This document shows, piece after piece, positions 18,602 to 27,919 of a stretch of 64,000 nucleotides of DNA. Source of the DNA: Mesorhizobium sp. NBSH29 (lineage in GTDB: Bacteria; Pseudomonadota; Alphaproteobacteria; Rhizobiales; Rhizobiaceae). Under the pieces are notes generated by a model. That model searched no databases, was not told where the DNA came from, and saw only the letters and a list, made by a program, of their open reading frames with translations. The DNA lies in NCBI RefSeq assembly GCF_015500055.1, contig NZ_CP045492.1, forward strand, positions 310,001-374,000, in the 5' to 3' direction. Every line of letters starts with the position of its first letter. The stretch's first letter is position 1. The position numbers and the translations under genes are program-made.

Positions 18602-19774
18602 CTAGAAAGGCAGCCCGACATAGTTTTCCGCCATCGCCGTTGTCGCCGCCCGCGATTGAACCAGATAGTTGAGCTCGGCTTCCTGCATCTTGGCACCGAA
18701 ACAGCCCTCGTCCGGAAATCGGTGCAGAAGCATGGTCATAGACCACGAAAACCGTACTGCCTTCCACACCCGGGATAGCGCACGCTGCGAATAGGCATCA
18801 ATCCCTGCATGTGACTTCTCAGCGTAAAACTCCCGCAATCCTTCAAACAGATAGTGCACATCGCTAACCGCAAGATTGAGACCCTTGGCCCCGGTGGGTG
18901 GCACAATATGGGCGGCATCGCCAACCAGAAAGAGCCTGCCGAAACGCATCGGCTCGGCCACGAAGGAGCGCAGCGGAACGATCGATTTTTCAAACGTCTC
19001 GCCTACTGTCACCCGCGCCGCATCTTGTTCGGGCAAACGCCGGCGCAGCTCGTCCCAGAAACGCACGTCGCTCCAGTCCTCCGCCCGTTCGTCAATACCG
19101 CACTGAATATAGTAACGGCTGCGGCTGCGCGAGCGCATGGAGCACAGCGCAAACCCGCGTTCATGGTGCGCGTAGATCAGTTCGGGATCGACCGGCGGCA
19201 CTTCGGCCAACGCGCCGAGCCAGCCAAACGGGTAGACCCGCTCAAACGTTCTGATCGCATCCTGCGGCACCGATTTTCGTGAAACGCCGTGAAACCCGTC
19301 ACAGCCGACAATGAAGTCGCAATCGATGCGATGCTCCACGCCATCATGCTGGAACGTCACATGGGGGCTGGCGCCATCAAATCCATGCGGCTGGGCATTT
19401 TCAGCCTGATAGTAGCTGACGCCGCCATTGCGCGCGCGTTGTTCCATCAGGTCACGCGTCAACTCGGTCTGGCCGTAAACGGTGACACACTTGCCGTCGG
19501 TCAGCCCGGCAAGATCGATACGGTGGAGGACCCCGTCAAAGGCCAGCGAAAAGCCATCATGCACCAGGCCTTCGGCATGCAGGCGCTGTGCGGCCTCGCA
19601 TTGCTCCATCAGGGCGACAGTGCCCTCTTCCAGTACGCCGGCGCGCACCCGGCCAAGAATATGCTCATGGGTGGCGCGGTCGAGCACTACAGCATCAATT
19701 CCTGAATGGTGAAGCAGCTGCCCCAGCAGGAGCCCTGACGGGCCAGACCCGATAATCACGATTTGCGTTCGCAT
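18602..19774 (-). CDS. pobA: 4-hydroxybenzoate 3-monooxygenase
   Basis: FAD- and NAD(P)H-dependent hydroxylase that makes protocatechuate, substrate of PcaHG. 390 residues, same length as the pseudomonad enzyme. N-terminal FAD dinucleotide fold MRTQIVIIGSGPSGLLLGQLL, RVRAGVLEEGTV substrate/FAD segment, CDFIVGCDGFHGVSR and the second FAD motif FLVGDAAHIVPPTGAKGLN. Start at ATG 19774; the upstream frame extension would spoil the Rossmann N-terminus. No pobR-type AraC or IclR gene is adjacent; the upstream neighbour is an SDR gene 80 bases away on the same strand. Confidence 0.96.
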   Translation of the reverse strand: MRTQIVIIGSGPSGLLLGQLLHHSGIDAVVLDRATHEHILGRVRAGVLEEGTVALMEQCEAAQRLHAEGLVHDGFSLAFDGVLHRIDLAGLTDGKCVTVYGQTELTRDLMEQRARNGGVSYYQAENAQPHGFDGASPHVTFQHDGVEHRIDCDFIVGCDGFHGVSRKSVPQDAIRTFERVYPFGWLGALAEVPPVDPELIYAHHERGFALCSMRSRSRSRYYIQCGIDERAEDWSDVRFWDELRRRLPEQDAARVTVGETFEKSIVPLRSFVAEPMRFGRLFLVGDAAHIVPPTGAKGLNLAVSDVHYLFEGLREFYAEKSHAGIDAYSQRALSRVWKAVRFSWSMTMLLHRFPDEGCFGAKMQEAELNYLVQSRAATTAMAENYVGLPF

Positions 19775-19854
19775 GAAGCCCCCCGGTGTGCCCGCAAACC
19801 TTAAGTGCAAATAAGGCAGGATCAAACAGGCCTTTGGTTTAAAGGCTATCCGCC

Positions 19855-20622
19855 TCACAGGCTCGTGGTCAGCCCGCCATCGACAACGATCATCTGCCCG
19901 CTAACGAAGGACGATGCCATGGAAGCCAGAAACACCGCCGCGCCTACCAGTTCCTCGACATTGCCCCACCGACCGGCCGGCGTGCGCCCTTCCAGCCATG
20001 CGGTGAATTTTGGATCCTCGATCAGAGTCTTGTTGAGTGGCGTCCTGAAATATCCCGGCGCCAGCGCATTGACCTGCAGCCCATGGCGCGCCCAGTCGGC
20101 CGACATGCCTCGCGTGAGGTTGCGCACCGCTCCCTTGGTGGCGGTGTAGGGCGCGATGCCGGGCCTCGCCAGCTCGGCCTGCACCGAGGCCACATTGATG
20201 ATTTTACCGCGACCCCGCGCAATCATGAATCGTGCCACCGCCTGGCCGACATAGAACACGCTCGCCACGTTGGTACGCAGCATCTCATCGAATTTTTCGG
20301 GCGGAAAATCCTCGAGCGGCGCACGGTGCTGCATGCCAGCATTGCTGATTAGAATGTCGATCGGCCCGAGCGTCTGCTCCACCTTCTCCACGCCGGTGGC
20401 AACAGCCTTCTGGTCGGTGACATCGAACACCGCAGCCGACGCTTCCACCCCCACAGCAAGCAGCCGCGACACCGCCTCCTCAACACGCTCGGAATTGCGC
20501 CCGTTGATTACCAAGGTGGCGCCATGAGCACCAAGTCCCTGCGCCAGCGCAAAGCCGATCCCCTGGCTGGAACCAGTGATCAGCGCGCGCTGCCCGGCAA
20601 GATCGAAAAGTGGAAATGTCAT
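19855..20622 (-). CDS. SDR-family oxidoreductase (gluconate 5-dehydrogenase-like)
   Basis: NAD(P)-dependent short-chain dehydrogenase of 255 residues. Cofactor motif TGSSQGIG near residue 17, NAG at about 93, catalytic Ser in NVASVQAE and YxxxK in APYTATKGA, C-terminal MIVVDGGLTTSL. The overall look is closest to gluconate 5-dehydrogenase/IdnO-like enzymes, but substrate cannot be assigned. Start ATG 20622 follows GGGAGGG. It is upstream of pobA on the same strand, so it might be part of that unit, though no aromatic role is evident. Divergent from anmK with a 154-base spacer. Confidence 0.85.
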   Translation of the reverse strand: MTFPLFDLAGQRALITGSSQGIGFALAQGLGAHGATLVINGRNSERVEEAVSRLLAVGVEASAAVFDVTDQKAVATGVEKVEQTLGPIDILISNAGMQHRAPLEDFPPEKFDEMLRTNVASVFYVGQAVARFMIARGRGKIINVASVQAELARPGIAPYTATKGAVRNLTRGMSADWARHGLQVNALAPGYFRTPLNKTLIEDPKFTAWLEGRTPAGRWGNVEELVGAAVFLASMASSFVSGQMIVVDGGLTTSL

Positions 20623-20776
20623 GGCAAACCCTCCCGCGGCTGTTCGCGTCCGGCCAGCAGTCCGCCACACTTCGGCTGCGAAGAAAAGAGAATTGCCTCC
20701 CGACAGGCCGAAATTTGGGTAGACCCGGCCGGGCACCCGATCTATTCCGGAGCATTCCACCTACGGAGTGCAAAAC

Positions 20777-21892
20777 ATGCAGCCAATCTGGGCCGTCGGC
20801 CTGATGACCGGAACCGTGCTTGACGGCAACATTGATGTCGCGCTGATCCGAACCGATGGTGAGAGCGTTGTCGAATTCGGGCCTTACGCCCTCGCACCCT
20901 ATGAGGCGGCGATCGTTCGGATGCTGGAAGAAGCACAGCGCCAGGCCCGCATCTGGAATTTCGAAGGCGATGAACCCTCAATTTTCGGCGAAGCCGAAGA
21001 CGCTTTGACCCGCGCGCAGTCGGCCGCCGTTGCCACACTCGTTGCCGATGCCGGTATGCCCATGACAGATATCGGCGTTGTTGGCTTTCACGGCCAGACC
21101 GTGCTCCACCGCGCCCCGACACGCGAAAAAATCGGCCAGACACGCCAGCTCGGCGACGGCCGGCTCATGCATGAACTTCTGGGAGCAAAAGTGGTCTATG
21201 ATTTCCGCTCCGCAGACATTTCTGCTGGCGGTCAGGGCGCTCCGCTTGCCGCCGCCTATCACGCAGCATTGCTCGGTGCCTCGGGCACCAGCGGCGACAC
21301 CGCGGTTCTGAATTTAGGTGGCGTTGGAAATATCACCTGGTGGGATGGCAAGGGAGACATCGTGGCCTTCGACACCGGCCCTGCCAACGCCCCGATCAAC
21401 GATTTTATCAAGGCGCTTGGCCTCGGCGAGATGGACCGCGATGGAGCACTTGCTGCGTGCGGCACGGTCGATGAGACACGGCTTGCAGCTCTGTTGCTCC
21501 ACCCCTACTTCACCGCACCCTACCCAAAATCGCTCGATCGTTTCGACTTCCTGGCGTCCATGGCTGCCGGCCAGGGACCCGAGAACGGCGCGGCACTGCT
21601 CACGGCTTTCGCCGCCTCGGCGGTGGGCAAGGCGCTCGACCTTCTCCCGCGCCGGCCAGGAAAACTCTTCGTCAGCGGCGGCGGCCGTCACAACCCAACT
21701 CTGATGGCCATGATCGAACGCAGGGCCAACGTGGAAGCAGTCTCCGCCGACACCATCGGCTGGCGCGGCGATGCGGTTGAGGCCGAATGCTTTGCCTTCC
21801 TCGCAGCCCGAACCTTGCGCGGCCTGCCCATCAGCTTCCCCAGCACAACTGGAGTTCCGGCTTCGATGACGGGTGGCAGGATCGCGGGTTGA
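20777..21892 (+). CDS. anmK: Anhydro-N-acetylmuramic acid kinase
   Basis: Phosphorylates and hydrolyses 1,6-anhydro-MurNAc released in cell-wall recycling, giving MurNAc-6-P. 371 residues. ASKHA-type phosphate loop at the N-terminus ([17 protein letters not shown]), catalytic region [38 protein letters not shown] and adenosine motif [16 protein letters not shown] 20777 is preferred over GTG 20768 because CGGAG lies eight bases before the ATG and on top of the GTG. No murQ or other recycling gene is adjacent. Confidence 0.93.
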   Translation: MQPIWAVGLMTGTVLDGNIDVALIRTDGESVVEFGPYALAPYEAAIVRMLEEAQRQARIWNFEGDEPSIFGEAEDALTRAQSAAVATLVADAGMPMTDIGVVGFHGQTVLHRAPTREKIGQTRQLGDGRLMHELLGAKVVYDFRSADISAGGQGAPLAAAYHAALLGASGTSGDTAVLNLGGVGNITWWDGKGDIVAFDTGPANAPINDFIKALGLGEMDRDGALAACGTVDETRLAALLLHPYFTAPYPKSLDRFDFLASMAAGQGPENGAALLTAFAASAVGKALDLLPRRPGKLFVSGGGRHNPTLMAMIERRANVEAVSADTIGWRGDAVEAECFAFLAARTLRGLPISFPSTTGVPASMTGGRIAG

Positions 21893-21921
21893 GCTATGGC
21901 GCTACCTGAGGGCTCGCACCT

Positions 21922-22359
21922 TCAGCCTGCCGCGCTGTCAGTCAGCTTCTTGGAAAGAAACGTTCGCGTACGGCCCAAGGGGAAATTCTCCAGCGCGCCG
22001 AACGGATGGTACCCCTGACGCTGATAAACCTTAAGCGCCAGATGATTGAACGTATCGATATAGGACCCATGGCAACCGCGCTGCACCGCTTCTGTCTCTG
22101 CGGCATCAAGCATCCGGCCCGCAATTTTCTGGCCTCGCAGCGCCTCGTCTACCCAGAGCCATTGTATATAGAGCCATCCCCACGCGGTGTAGCCGGAAAT
22201 CCCAGCCACAATTACGCCTGCTTCATCTCGAACGAGCACACAAAGGGCCACCCGCCCGGCCGGTCCGACATCCCCATCATTAAACGCCGATAGCTGCGCG
22301 CCCAAATGCGCAAGATCGTCGGCACCAGGCGTTTGGGTAACCTCAAGGCTGTTCGTCAT
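21922..22359 (-). CDS. GNAT-family N-acetyltransferase
   Basis: Acetyl-CoA-dependent acyltransferase fold, 145 residues from ATG 22359 (an in-frame TTG at 22371 would add four). Motif A is GQKIAGRMLDAAETEAVQRGC and motif B is DTFNHLALKVYQRQGYHPFG, the GNAT hallmark. No substrate can be inferred. Convergent with anmK and the last gene before the low-GC island. A streptothricin- or aminoglycoside-type acetyltransferase cannot be excluded but nothing specific supports it. Confidence 0.85.
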   Translation of the reverse strand: MTNSLEVTQTPGADDLAHLGAQLSAFNDGDVGPAGRVALCVLVRDEAGVIVAGISGYTAWGWLYIQWLWVDEALRGQKIAGRMLDAAETEAVQRGCHGSYIDTFNHLALKVYQRQGYHPFGALENFPLGRTRTFLSKKLTDSAAG

Positions 22360-23003
22360 AAGAACTCGCAACGCGACAAGCCAAGTCTAACTTACAATCG
22401 AACAAACAAAAACCCTGCCAGCCTTGAGCCCAGCGGGTTGCCGTAGTGCTCCAAAGCATTCAATCTCACCTCAGCCCGATGGACAACTCACGAGCGTGAG
22501 ACCGCGACCCTATCATCTCCCGCTTCGACAAAATATCCCGTATTGAGCGCCAAAATTATCTAAACAAATTCAATATTTTAGGTAGCACCTTCGCAGATGT
22601 GCTCCCGTCTGTTCTTCAATATGAGAGCTTTTTAGAAAGAGCATGTCTTTCGCAATACGTCTGGCATCCGGTAACAACTGCGGCGCCCTCGATCAAGCAT
22701 CCTTCATTGAAGCAAGCCGTTCCTTTTGGTTAGCATCCATTAAATTAGAGATTTGCAATATCTAGAATAGATAAATAAGAATTCACTTAAATAAACAACA
22801 AAACAAAACAGTTAATGGACCATTAGGTTTTTTTGGCTCATAGGTATTGCAGGATGAGAAGTATTTCTTCTGCCTTACTTTTCATGCGCTACGCATCGTC
22901 TGGCAGGATAGCTCGCTTGGTGTGTCGGCATTGGTTGGGTCTCCAACAACAGCCGAACAGAAATCGGCATAAGCCTTTAAACATTCGCAGAAGGAACGAT
23001 TTT
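22360..23003. other. AT-rich gene-free stretch upstream of the autotransporter
   Basis: About 640 bases with no convincing gene on either strand. The first 150 bases keep the composition of the left flank; from about 22,520 it becomes strongly AT-rich, with A-runs around 22,780-22,810. This marks the entry into the accessory island and presumably holds the autotransporter promoter, but no clear -35/-10 pair stands out. Confidence 0.6.
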
Positions 23004-23456
23004 ATGGCAGCAAAGTTACAAGTACCCGCCGGCACAACCCGGACGTGCACACAAATCCGAGCAACACGCCGCATGATGCTGCTGTGCGCCACCGCGCTAA
23101 TCGCGAGCAGCAACTTGGCAGCAGCACAGGATATTGTCGACGGTGTGGACCATACAGTATCGTTTAACTACGACACAGCTTACCGGGTAATCAACGAAGG
23201 GAGATTGTTTGTCACCGGCCGCGGGCAGGTCGGAAGTGCCTCCGTCTATGACTCTACCTTAAATGTAAACATGGGCGGAATCGTAAAAGGAAATGTATCA
23301 TCGTATAGATCTACTATAAATATTAACAACGGAAAAACAGGCGACATTACTTCTGAAGATTCAATCGTCAGCATCATAAATTCGAATACGGGATATATGA
23401 AATTATACAGCACCTATCTCTATGCGGATGGGATGGTCGCCGATCGATTGACCTTA

Positions 23457-23473
23457 GGCCGTGTGGACGAATT
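23457..23473 (+). repeat. Left terminal inverted repeat, IS copy 1
   Basis: GGCCGTGTGGACGAATT; exact reverse complement of 24314-24330. Confidence 0.92.
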
Positions 23474-23551
23474 GACTCAGGTATAGCTTTTGGGGTTCCG
23501 CTGACCAATCCAGTCTGATTCATGGATTGTCGACTGATTTGGAGGTCGGCG

Positions 23552-24333
23552 ATGTCCACGAGGATGACGGAAACGGATTGGGCGAACACGCTGGAGGTTT
23601 TCCGCGCTTGCCTGCCACGGCGAGGCCGCAAGGCTGCGGACGACCGGCTTTTTCTGGAAGCCATGCACTTCTTCACGGTGGAGAATGTGCGCTGGCGTGC
23701 GCTGCCGGAACGCTTTGGCCACTGGAACTCAGTGTGGAAGCGCTTTGACCGGCTGAGCAAAGCCGGCGTGTTCGAAGCCTTCTTCGACACGTTGGCCGAG
23801 ATGAGCGCATCGGCCCATCTGATCCAGATGTTCGATTCCACCATTGTGCGCGCCCATGTCTCGGCAGCGGGCGCAAAGGGGGGCAGCAAGGCCAGGCGCT
23901 CGGCCGCTCGCGCGGCGGGTTCACAACGAAAATCCACGCCAAGGCGGACAATTCGGGCGACATCATTGCGTTCGATCTGACCGGTGGCCAAGTTGCCGAC
24001 ACAACCCGCTTTGAGACCCTGCTCGACATAGGGCCGGACATCACCCCACGTGCCGCGCTGGGCGACAAAGGCTATTCCAGCAAGGCCAATCGTGCAGCCG
24101 CGCGGACACGCGGCATCGCCCCGGTGATCCCTCACAAGGCCAACGAGAAAAACAGGCCAGCCTTCTTCGCCCAGACGCTCTACAAGGCGCGCGCCCGTAT
24201 CGAACAAGGCTTCGGGCGGCTCAAGCGCTTCAAACGCGTCGCCCTGCGATGCGAAAAGACAGCACGAAATTTCCGCTCAATCGTAAGCTTCGCAGCAGGC
24301 CTATGCTTGATCAAATTCGTCCACACGGCCTAG
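23552..24333 (+). CDS. IS5-family transposase, OrfA/OrfB joined by -1 frameshift, copy 1
   Basis: DDE transposase of about 260 residues made by frameshifting. OrfA (23552-23980, GGAGG seven bases upstream) has the N-terminal DNA-binding region and the first catalytic Asp in MFDSTIVRAH. At 23875-23881 the zero frame reads A-AAG-GGG, a canonical -1 slippery heptamer. The -1 frame continues QALGRSRGGFTTKIHAKAD, the second Asp in ALGDKGYSS, and the Glu in the ARIEQGFGRLKRFKRVALR (Y/R..E..K) signature. The stop codon TAG is completed outside the IS by the TA target duplication plus a host G. Without frameshifting OrfA ends in a meaningless tail. Confidence 0.88.
23875..23881 (+). promoter_or_regulatory. 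Slippery heptamer for -1 translational frameshift, copy 1
   Basis: AAAGGGG in the X-XXY-YYZ register of OrfA (codons GCA AAG GGG GGC). It sits exactly where OrfA protein similarity stops and OrfB similarity begins. Confidence 0.7.
24314..24330 (-). repeat. Right terminal inverted repeat, IS copy 1
   Basis: Exact reverse complement of the left repeat, followed directly by the duplicated TA. Confidence 0.92.
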
Positions 24334-26267
24334 GGGCCGGTTCGCACGCAGAAATTAACAATTCGACTATTATTCAGGATGGTCAAAACACGTTTAATAT
24401 TGGTGATGCGTCTGCTAATATAAGAAACAGCAGCATTACTTCCAGAGCATCCTCCGCAGTGATGGTACGGGACAACGGTGTACTCAATCTGATCGGAACC
24501 AGCGTGTACGGATACGGAGCCCAGCACGCAGGCATGCTCGTGCTGAACGGCACCGCAAATGTTCTGGATGGCAGCCATGTCTTTGGCGAGTTTGAGGGCA
24601 TTAGAATGTGGCAAGCGCATACTGTCACCCCAGAGACCATGTCATTGCATGTGAGCAACTCAACGGTCGAAGGACGTACCGGGGCGGCCGTGATGATTGA
24701 GCGGCGCGAGGGCTATCCAGACATACCGGTTGACGTGCTTATCTCTAACGGCGCCCGTCTGATTGGTGGCAATGGCAACATCATTCAGGCTAACGAGCTT
24801 AGCATCGCAAGTATCAAGGTAGACAACGCACAACTGGAAGGAAATGTGGCGGCGGCCGAAAGTGCTGACATTGACGTGACAATCCAGAACCATGGCTCGA
24901 TCAAAGGCACTTTCATTGGCATCGACGCATTAACGCTCAATTCGAGCGGCACCTGGAAGCTGATCGGCGATGATACCATGGGTCACATCGCCATGGGCGG
25001 CGGCATCGTAGAACTGAGCGATGGAACGGGCGCCGCCTATAACACGCTGACCCTGAACACACTCGCTGGCAATGGTACCTTCGTCATGGGCACCAATCTT
25101 GGTGCCACTGATGGTGATCGCCTGATTGTTGCCGATGCCGGCGGCGCCACCGGCGACCACATGGTGCATGTCAGAAACACCGGCATAGAGCCCTCGGCCT
25201 CGCATGAATATATGTTGGTCGACACAAATGGTGGCGACGCCGTATTTGCGTTGCGTGGCGGCTTGGCCGATGTCGGAACCTACAAATACGGCCTCGAGCA
25301 ACGCGGAGACGACTGGTTTCTGGTCGGAACCAGCCAGACGACGCCTGGAACAGATACTGCAGTTGGCCTGCATGGCATCGGCCCCACAGTATTCTACGGC
25401 GAACTTGCGACACTGCGCCAGCGCATGGGTGACCTGCGATTGAACGGTGGCCAGGATGGTACTTGGACGCGAGCTTATGGACGCGGGTTCTCGATCAAAT
25501 CGGGTGCGGGCCAGGTCTATGATCAGACGCAGTGGGGTGTCTCGGTTGGCGCCGATCGCGAAGTGACATTGGGCGGCGAAACCTTGCTTGTTGGCGGGCT
25601 GGCAGGTTTCTCACGCTCGACCATCAAACTTGATGGCGGATCTACCGGCGACGTCAACTCCTATTACGGCGGCCTCTACGCCACGTGGATGCACGACAGC
25701 GGCTTCTATGTCGATGGACTGGCAAAGCTGAACAGCTTCCGCGACAAAACCCATGTTGTGATGAGCGACGGTAGCGGTGCCGAAGGCAGCTATAATGCGA
25801 TGGGCTTCGGCGGTCAGATCGAGATCGGCAAGCACATCAAAATGGGCGAACACACCTATATAGAACCGTTCGCGCAACTGGCCAGTGTCACGATTGGGGG
25901 CTCCGACTATCACCTGGACAATGGCATGGATGTCGCCAATGGCTCGATGAACTCACTTCTGGGTCGTATCGGCGTCACGGTCGGACTGAACCATGCACTG
26001 GAGAGTGGCGGCGTGTTGCAGCCTTATCTGCGTCTGGCAGTAGCGCAGGAGTTCGCATCCGGCGGCACGCTGCGCGTCAACGAAACTGTTTTCTCCAACG
26101 ACCTGAAAGGATTCCGCGGGGAAATCGGGGCGGGCCTTGCCGCCCAGATAGCGCCAAATCTGCAAATCACCGGCGACTTTGAATATGCCAGCGGAAAGCA
26201 TGTCGACCAGGATTGGGGCGTCAATTTCGGGCTGCGCTATAACTTCTAATAGTGCCTGCGTCATCGA

Positions 26268-26297
26268 GAGGCCGCTGCAGCTTAACGCAGCGGCCTC
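26268..26297. terminator. Hairpin between autotransporter and convergent Ig-like gene
   Basis: Perfect 11-bp stem (GAGGCCGCTGC with GCAGCGGCCTC, 8-base loop), 18 bases after the autotransporter stop and 11 bases beyond the stop of the convergent gene. No long T-run on either side, so a bidirectional terminator of moderate strength is likely. Confidence 0.65.
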
Positions 26298-26308
26298 CGT
26301 TCAGAAAT

Positions 26309-27799
26309 CTAATCTACGAGATCAAGTCGACAGAGCGGAAAATTGGGCGCCGAAGGCCACGTCTCGCCTAAATCAAAGCTGACCCATACAGATAGGGTCA
26401 ATTGAAAATGGCGCCTAAGATTGGCAAGAAATGCTTTTGGAACCCGTACGTCCTCCTGCGCGCCGATTCCCACCGTGAGCTCCGCCTCCGTGACCCGGTA
26501 CATGTCCAATGCCGTGAATTCCGTCGGTGCGCTATCGAGGTCCAAACCGTTCACGCGCACGGTAATTAACTGGTCAGTGGTCATTAAAACCCAAGGCGCG
26601 AGTTTCAACCGGGCTCCTGCATCAGGCACCTGACTGAGCATGAGCATACCGCCGCTGCGGTCTTCGCATTGGATGATCGGATAGCGACTGGTGGGAATAA
26701 CGGACATCCGAAGATTTCGTTCGAGCGACAGGTGACTGTCTCCATCCGGCTCGGTCACAGTATAATATACCGGTAGAATTTTGCCCATATGAGCGGCAAT
26801 CTGGTCCTTCGGGACCAAAAACCGAAATGGGTCTGCGTCTGTCGGCTTATCCACTCTATACGCACCAACGGTGCCCGGTTTGCCCCACTGCACCGACAAT
26901 TCGTCCCCCGGACGCAAATCGGCGCCCGCCGGAACCACGACAGTCGATCCGGCCAACGCGCGGGTTGGGTCGAGTGTGACGGTAGCTCCCGTGCCCGAGG
27001 CATTTTCAATGCCTGGCCATGGCAGATCGCGGGGCACCACCTCAGCCTTGACACCAAGCTGAACCTCGTCCGAGAGCTCGCTGCGGTTTCCGGCGCGATC
27101 AGTCACATCATAATAGGCATGCGCCGTCCCATTGCCACGCTCGCGGATCATGTCGCCGGTCAAGGCAACAATTATCGGAGAGGCGATATCGTCCACGACA
27201 ACAGTTTTCGAACCAGCCAGGTATCGCTCGCCGGGATACATGTCCCAGTAGTACCCGATGACATCTCCAGGCATTACGGCATCATAGTCGGGAACCCGGG
27301 TTTCTAGCACGTCTCCATTGCTGGAAAGATATTCGATGGTAACCCCTTTGTCCTTTATATTTTCGGGGAAAATAAGATGGTTCGGATTTGCCAGTACGGG
27401 GGTCGTCCGATCAATGGTAACTACAAAATCTTCTGAAGGAGTGATCGTATCGTTGATCGACTGAAAGACGTCATATCGTACGCGATGCTCCCCCTCATCT
27501 AGAAACCTCTTTGGTATCCTGAAAAAAAGTTCTGGTGGCGGGATGGGTGCAACCCACTGCTTTTCATCAATCTTGGCGTCGTCCCAATAGCACAACAGCG
27601 TTTCCGGAAATCCCGGCGAGGGATCTGAATTGTTCCAGAGCGGCAGCTCGGCCCGCAAATCTTCCTCCAGCCCCGAGGCAGGTATCAAACCTGGTTGACC
27701 GCCAGTAATATCTTTCAACGCTACTGGTACATCAGGTGCCTGCAGCTCCCCCTTGCCCTCACCGGGCTCATCAAATGAACCGTCGCCACTGCTCGCCAT
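26309..27799 (-). CDS. Ig-like-module protein of the RHS1 cluster, function unknown
   Basis: 496 residues without signal peptide or membrane helix. It is built of beta-sandwich modules of about 100-120 residues, recognisable by PGDxxxxxW(D/G) then a Y-V strand, a VPxxxIAA step and a (P)VYYxVT strand (for example PGDELSVQWGKPG, FLVPKDQIAAHMG, LPVYYTVTE). The last 120 residues (from YPIIQCEDRSGG, through KLAPWVLMTTDQLITVRVNG) match the C-terminal domain of the 476-residue protein at 37868-39298, so the two are related. ATG 27799 follows GAGG by nine bases. Last gene of the leftward cluster. Such proteins are, to my recollection, found beside RHS genes in pseudomonads, with no known function. 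Confidence 0.75.
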   Translation of the reverse strand: MASSGDGSFDEPGEGKGELQAPDVPVALKDITGGQPGLIPASGLEEDLRAELPLWNNSDPSPGFPETLLCYWDDAKIDEKQWVAPIPPPELFFRIPKRFLDEGEHRVRYDVFQSINDTITPSEDFVVTIDRTTPVLANPNHLIFPENIKDKGVTIEYLSSNGDVLETRVPDYDAVMPGDVIGYYWDMYPGERYLAGSKTVVVDDIASPIIVALTGDMIRERGNGTAHAYYDVTDRAGNRSELSDEVQLGVKAEVVPRDLPWPGIENASGTGATVTLDPTRALAGSTVVVPAGADLRPGDELSVQWGKPGTVGAYRVDKPTDADPFRFLVPKDQIAAHMGKILPVYYTVTEPDGDSHLSLERNLRMSVIPTSRYPIIQCEDRSGGMLMLSQVPDAGARLKLAPWVLMTTDQLITVRVNGLDLDSAPTEFTALDMYRVTEAELTVGIGAQEDVRVPKAFLANLRRHFQLTLSVWVSFDLGETWPSAPNFPLCRLDLVD

Positions 27800-27877
27800 T
27801 GTTTGTAACCTCATCAGCTACTTCTCAAGCTAAGTTTGAAATCAAAATGGGCCTGAAGAAGACAATCTCAATTCGAA

Positions 27878-27907
27878 CATGACGGTCGCGCAGATGCGAC
27901 CGTCATG
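27878..27907. repeat. Perfect inverted repeat between the two Ig-like genes
   Basis: CATGACGGTCGC, six-base spacer, GCGACCGTCATG: 12-bp perfect stem in the 120-base gap after the 668-residue gene's stop. No T-run follows on the minus strand. It could be a weak terminator, an mRNA-stabilising 3' end or a REP-like unit. Confidence 0.6.
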
Positions 27908-27919
27908 AAGGCCTGCTAT

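Larger units (their letters stand above)
23457..24330 (+). mobile_element. IS5-family element (IS427-like), copy 1, 874 bp
   Basis: Bounded by perfect 17-base inverted repeats GGCCGTGTGGACGAATT and flanked by a TA on each side, the target duplication expected in the IS427 group. It carries one transposase in two overlapping frames. It looks identical to the copy at 31722-32595, in the same window orientation; comparing flanks of the two copies fixes the ends precisely. Inserted in the sense direction of the autotransporter gene. Confidence 0.93.
23004..26249 (+). pseudogene. Autotransporter (type Va) gene interrupted by an IS
   Basis: Outer-membrane autotransporter split at 23456. The 5' part (ATG 23004, AAGGA nine bases upstream) has an extended signal peptide (RRMMLLCATALIASSNLAAAQ) and the start of a passenger rich in Asn, Ser, Thr and Ile. 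After the IS the frame resumes with pertactin-like beta-helix repeats (NGVLNLIGTSVYGYG) and a C-terminal barrel of about 270 residues ending in the aromatic GVNFGLRYNF. Removing the IS plus one TA gives one uninterrupted frame (reading L-T-L-G-A-G-S-H across the join), 789 residues. As it stands, translation stops at 23486 inside the IS. Passenger function is unknown. Confidence 0.9.
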
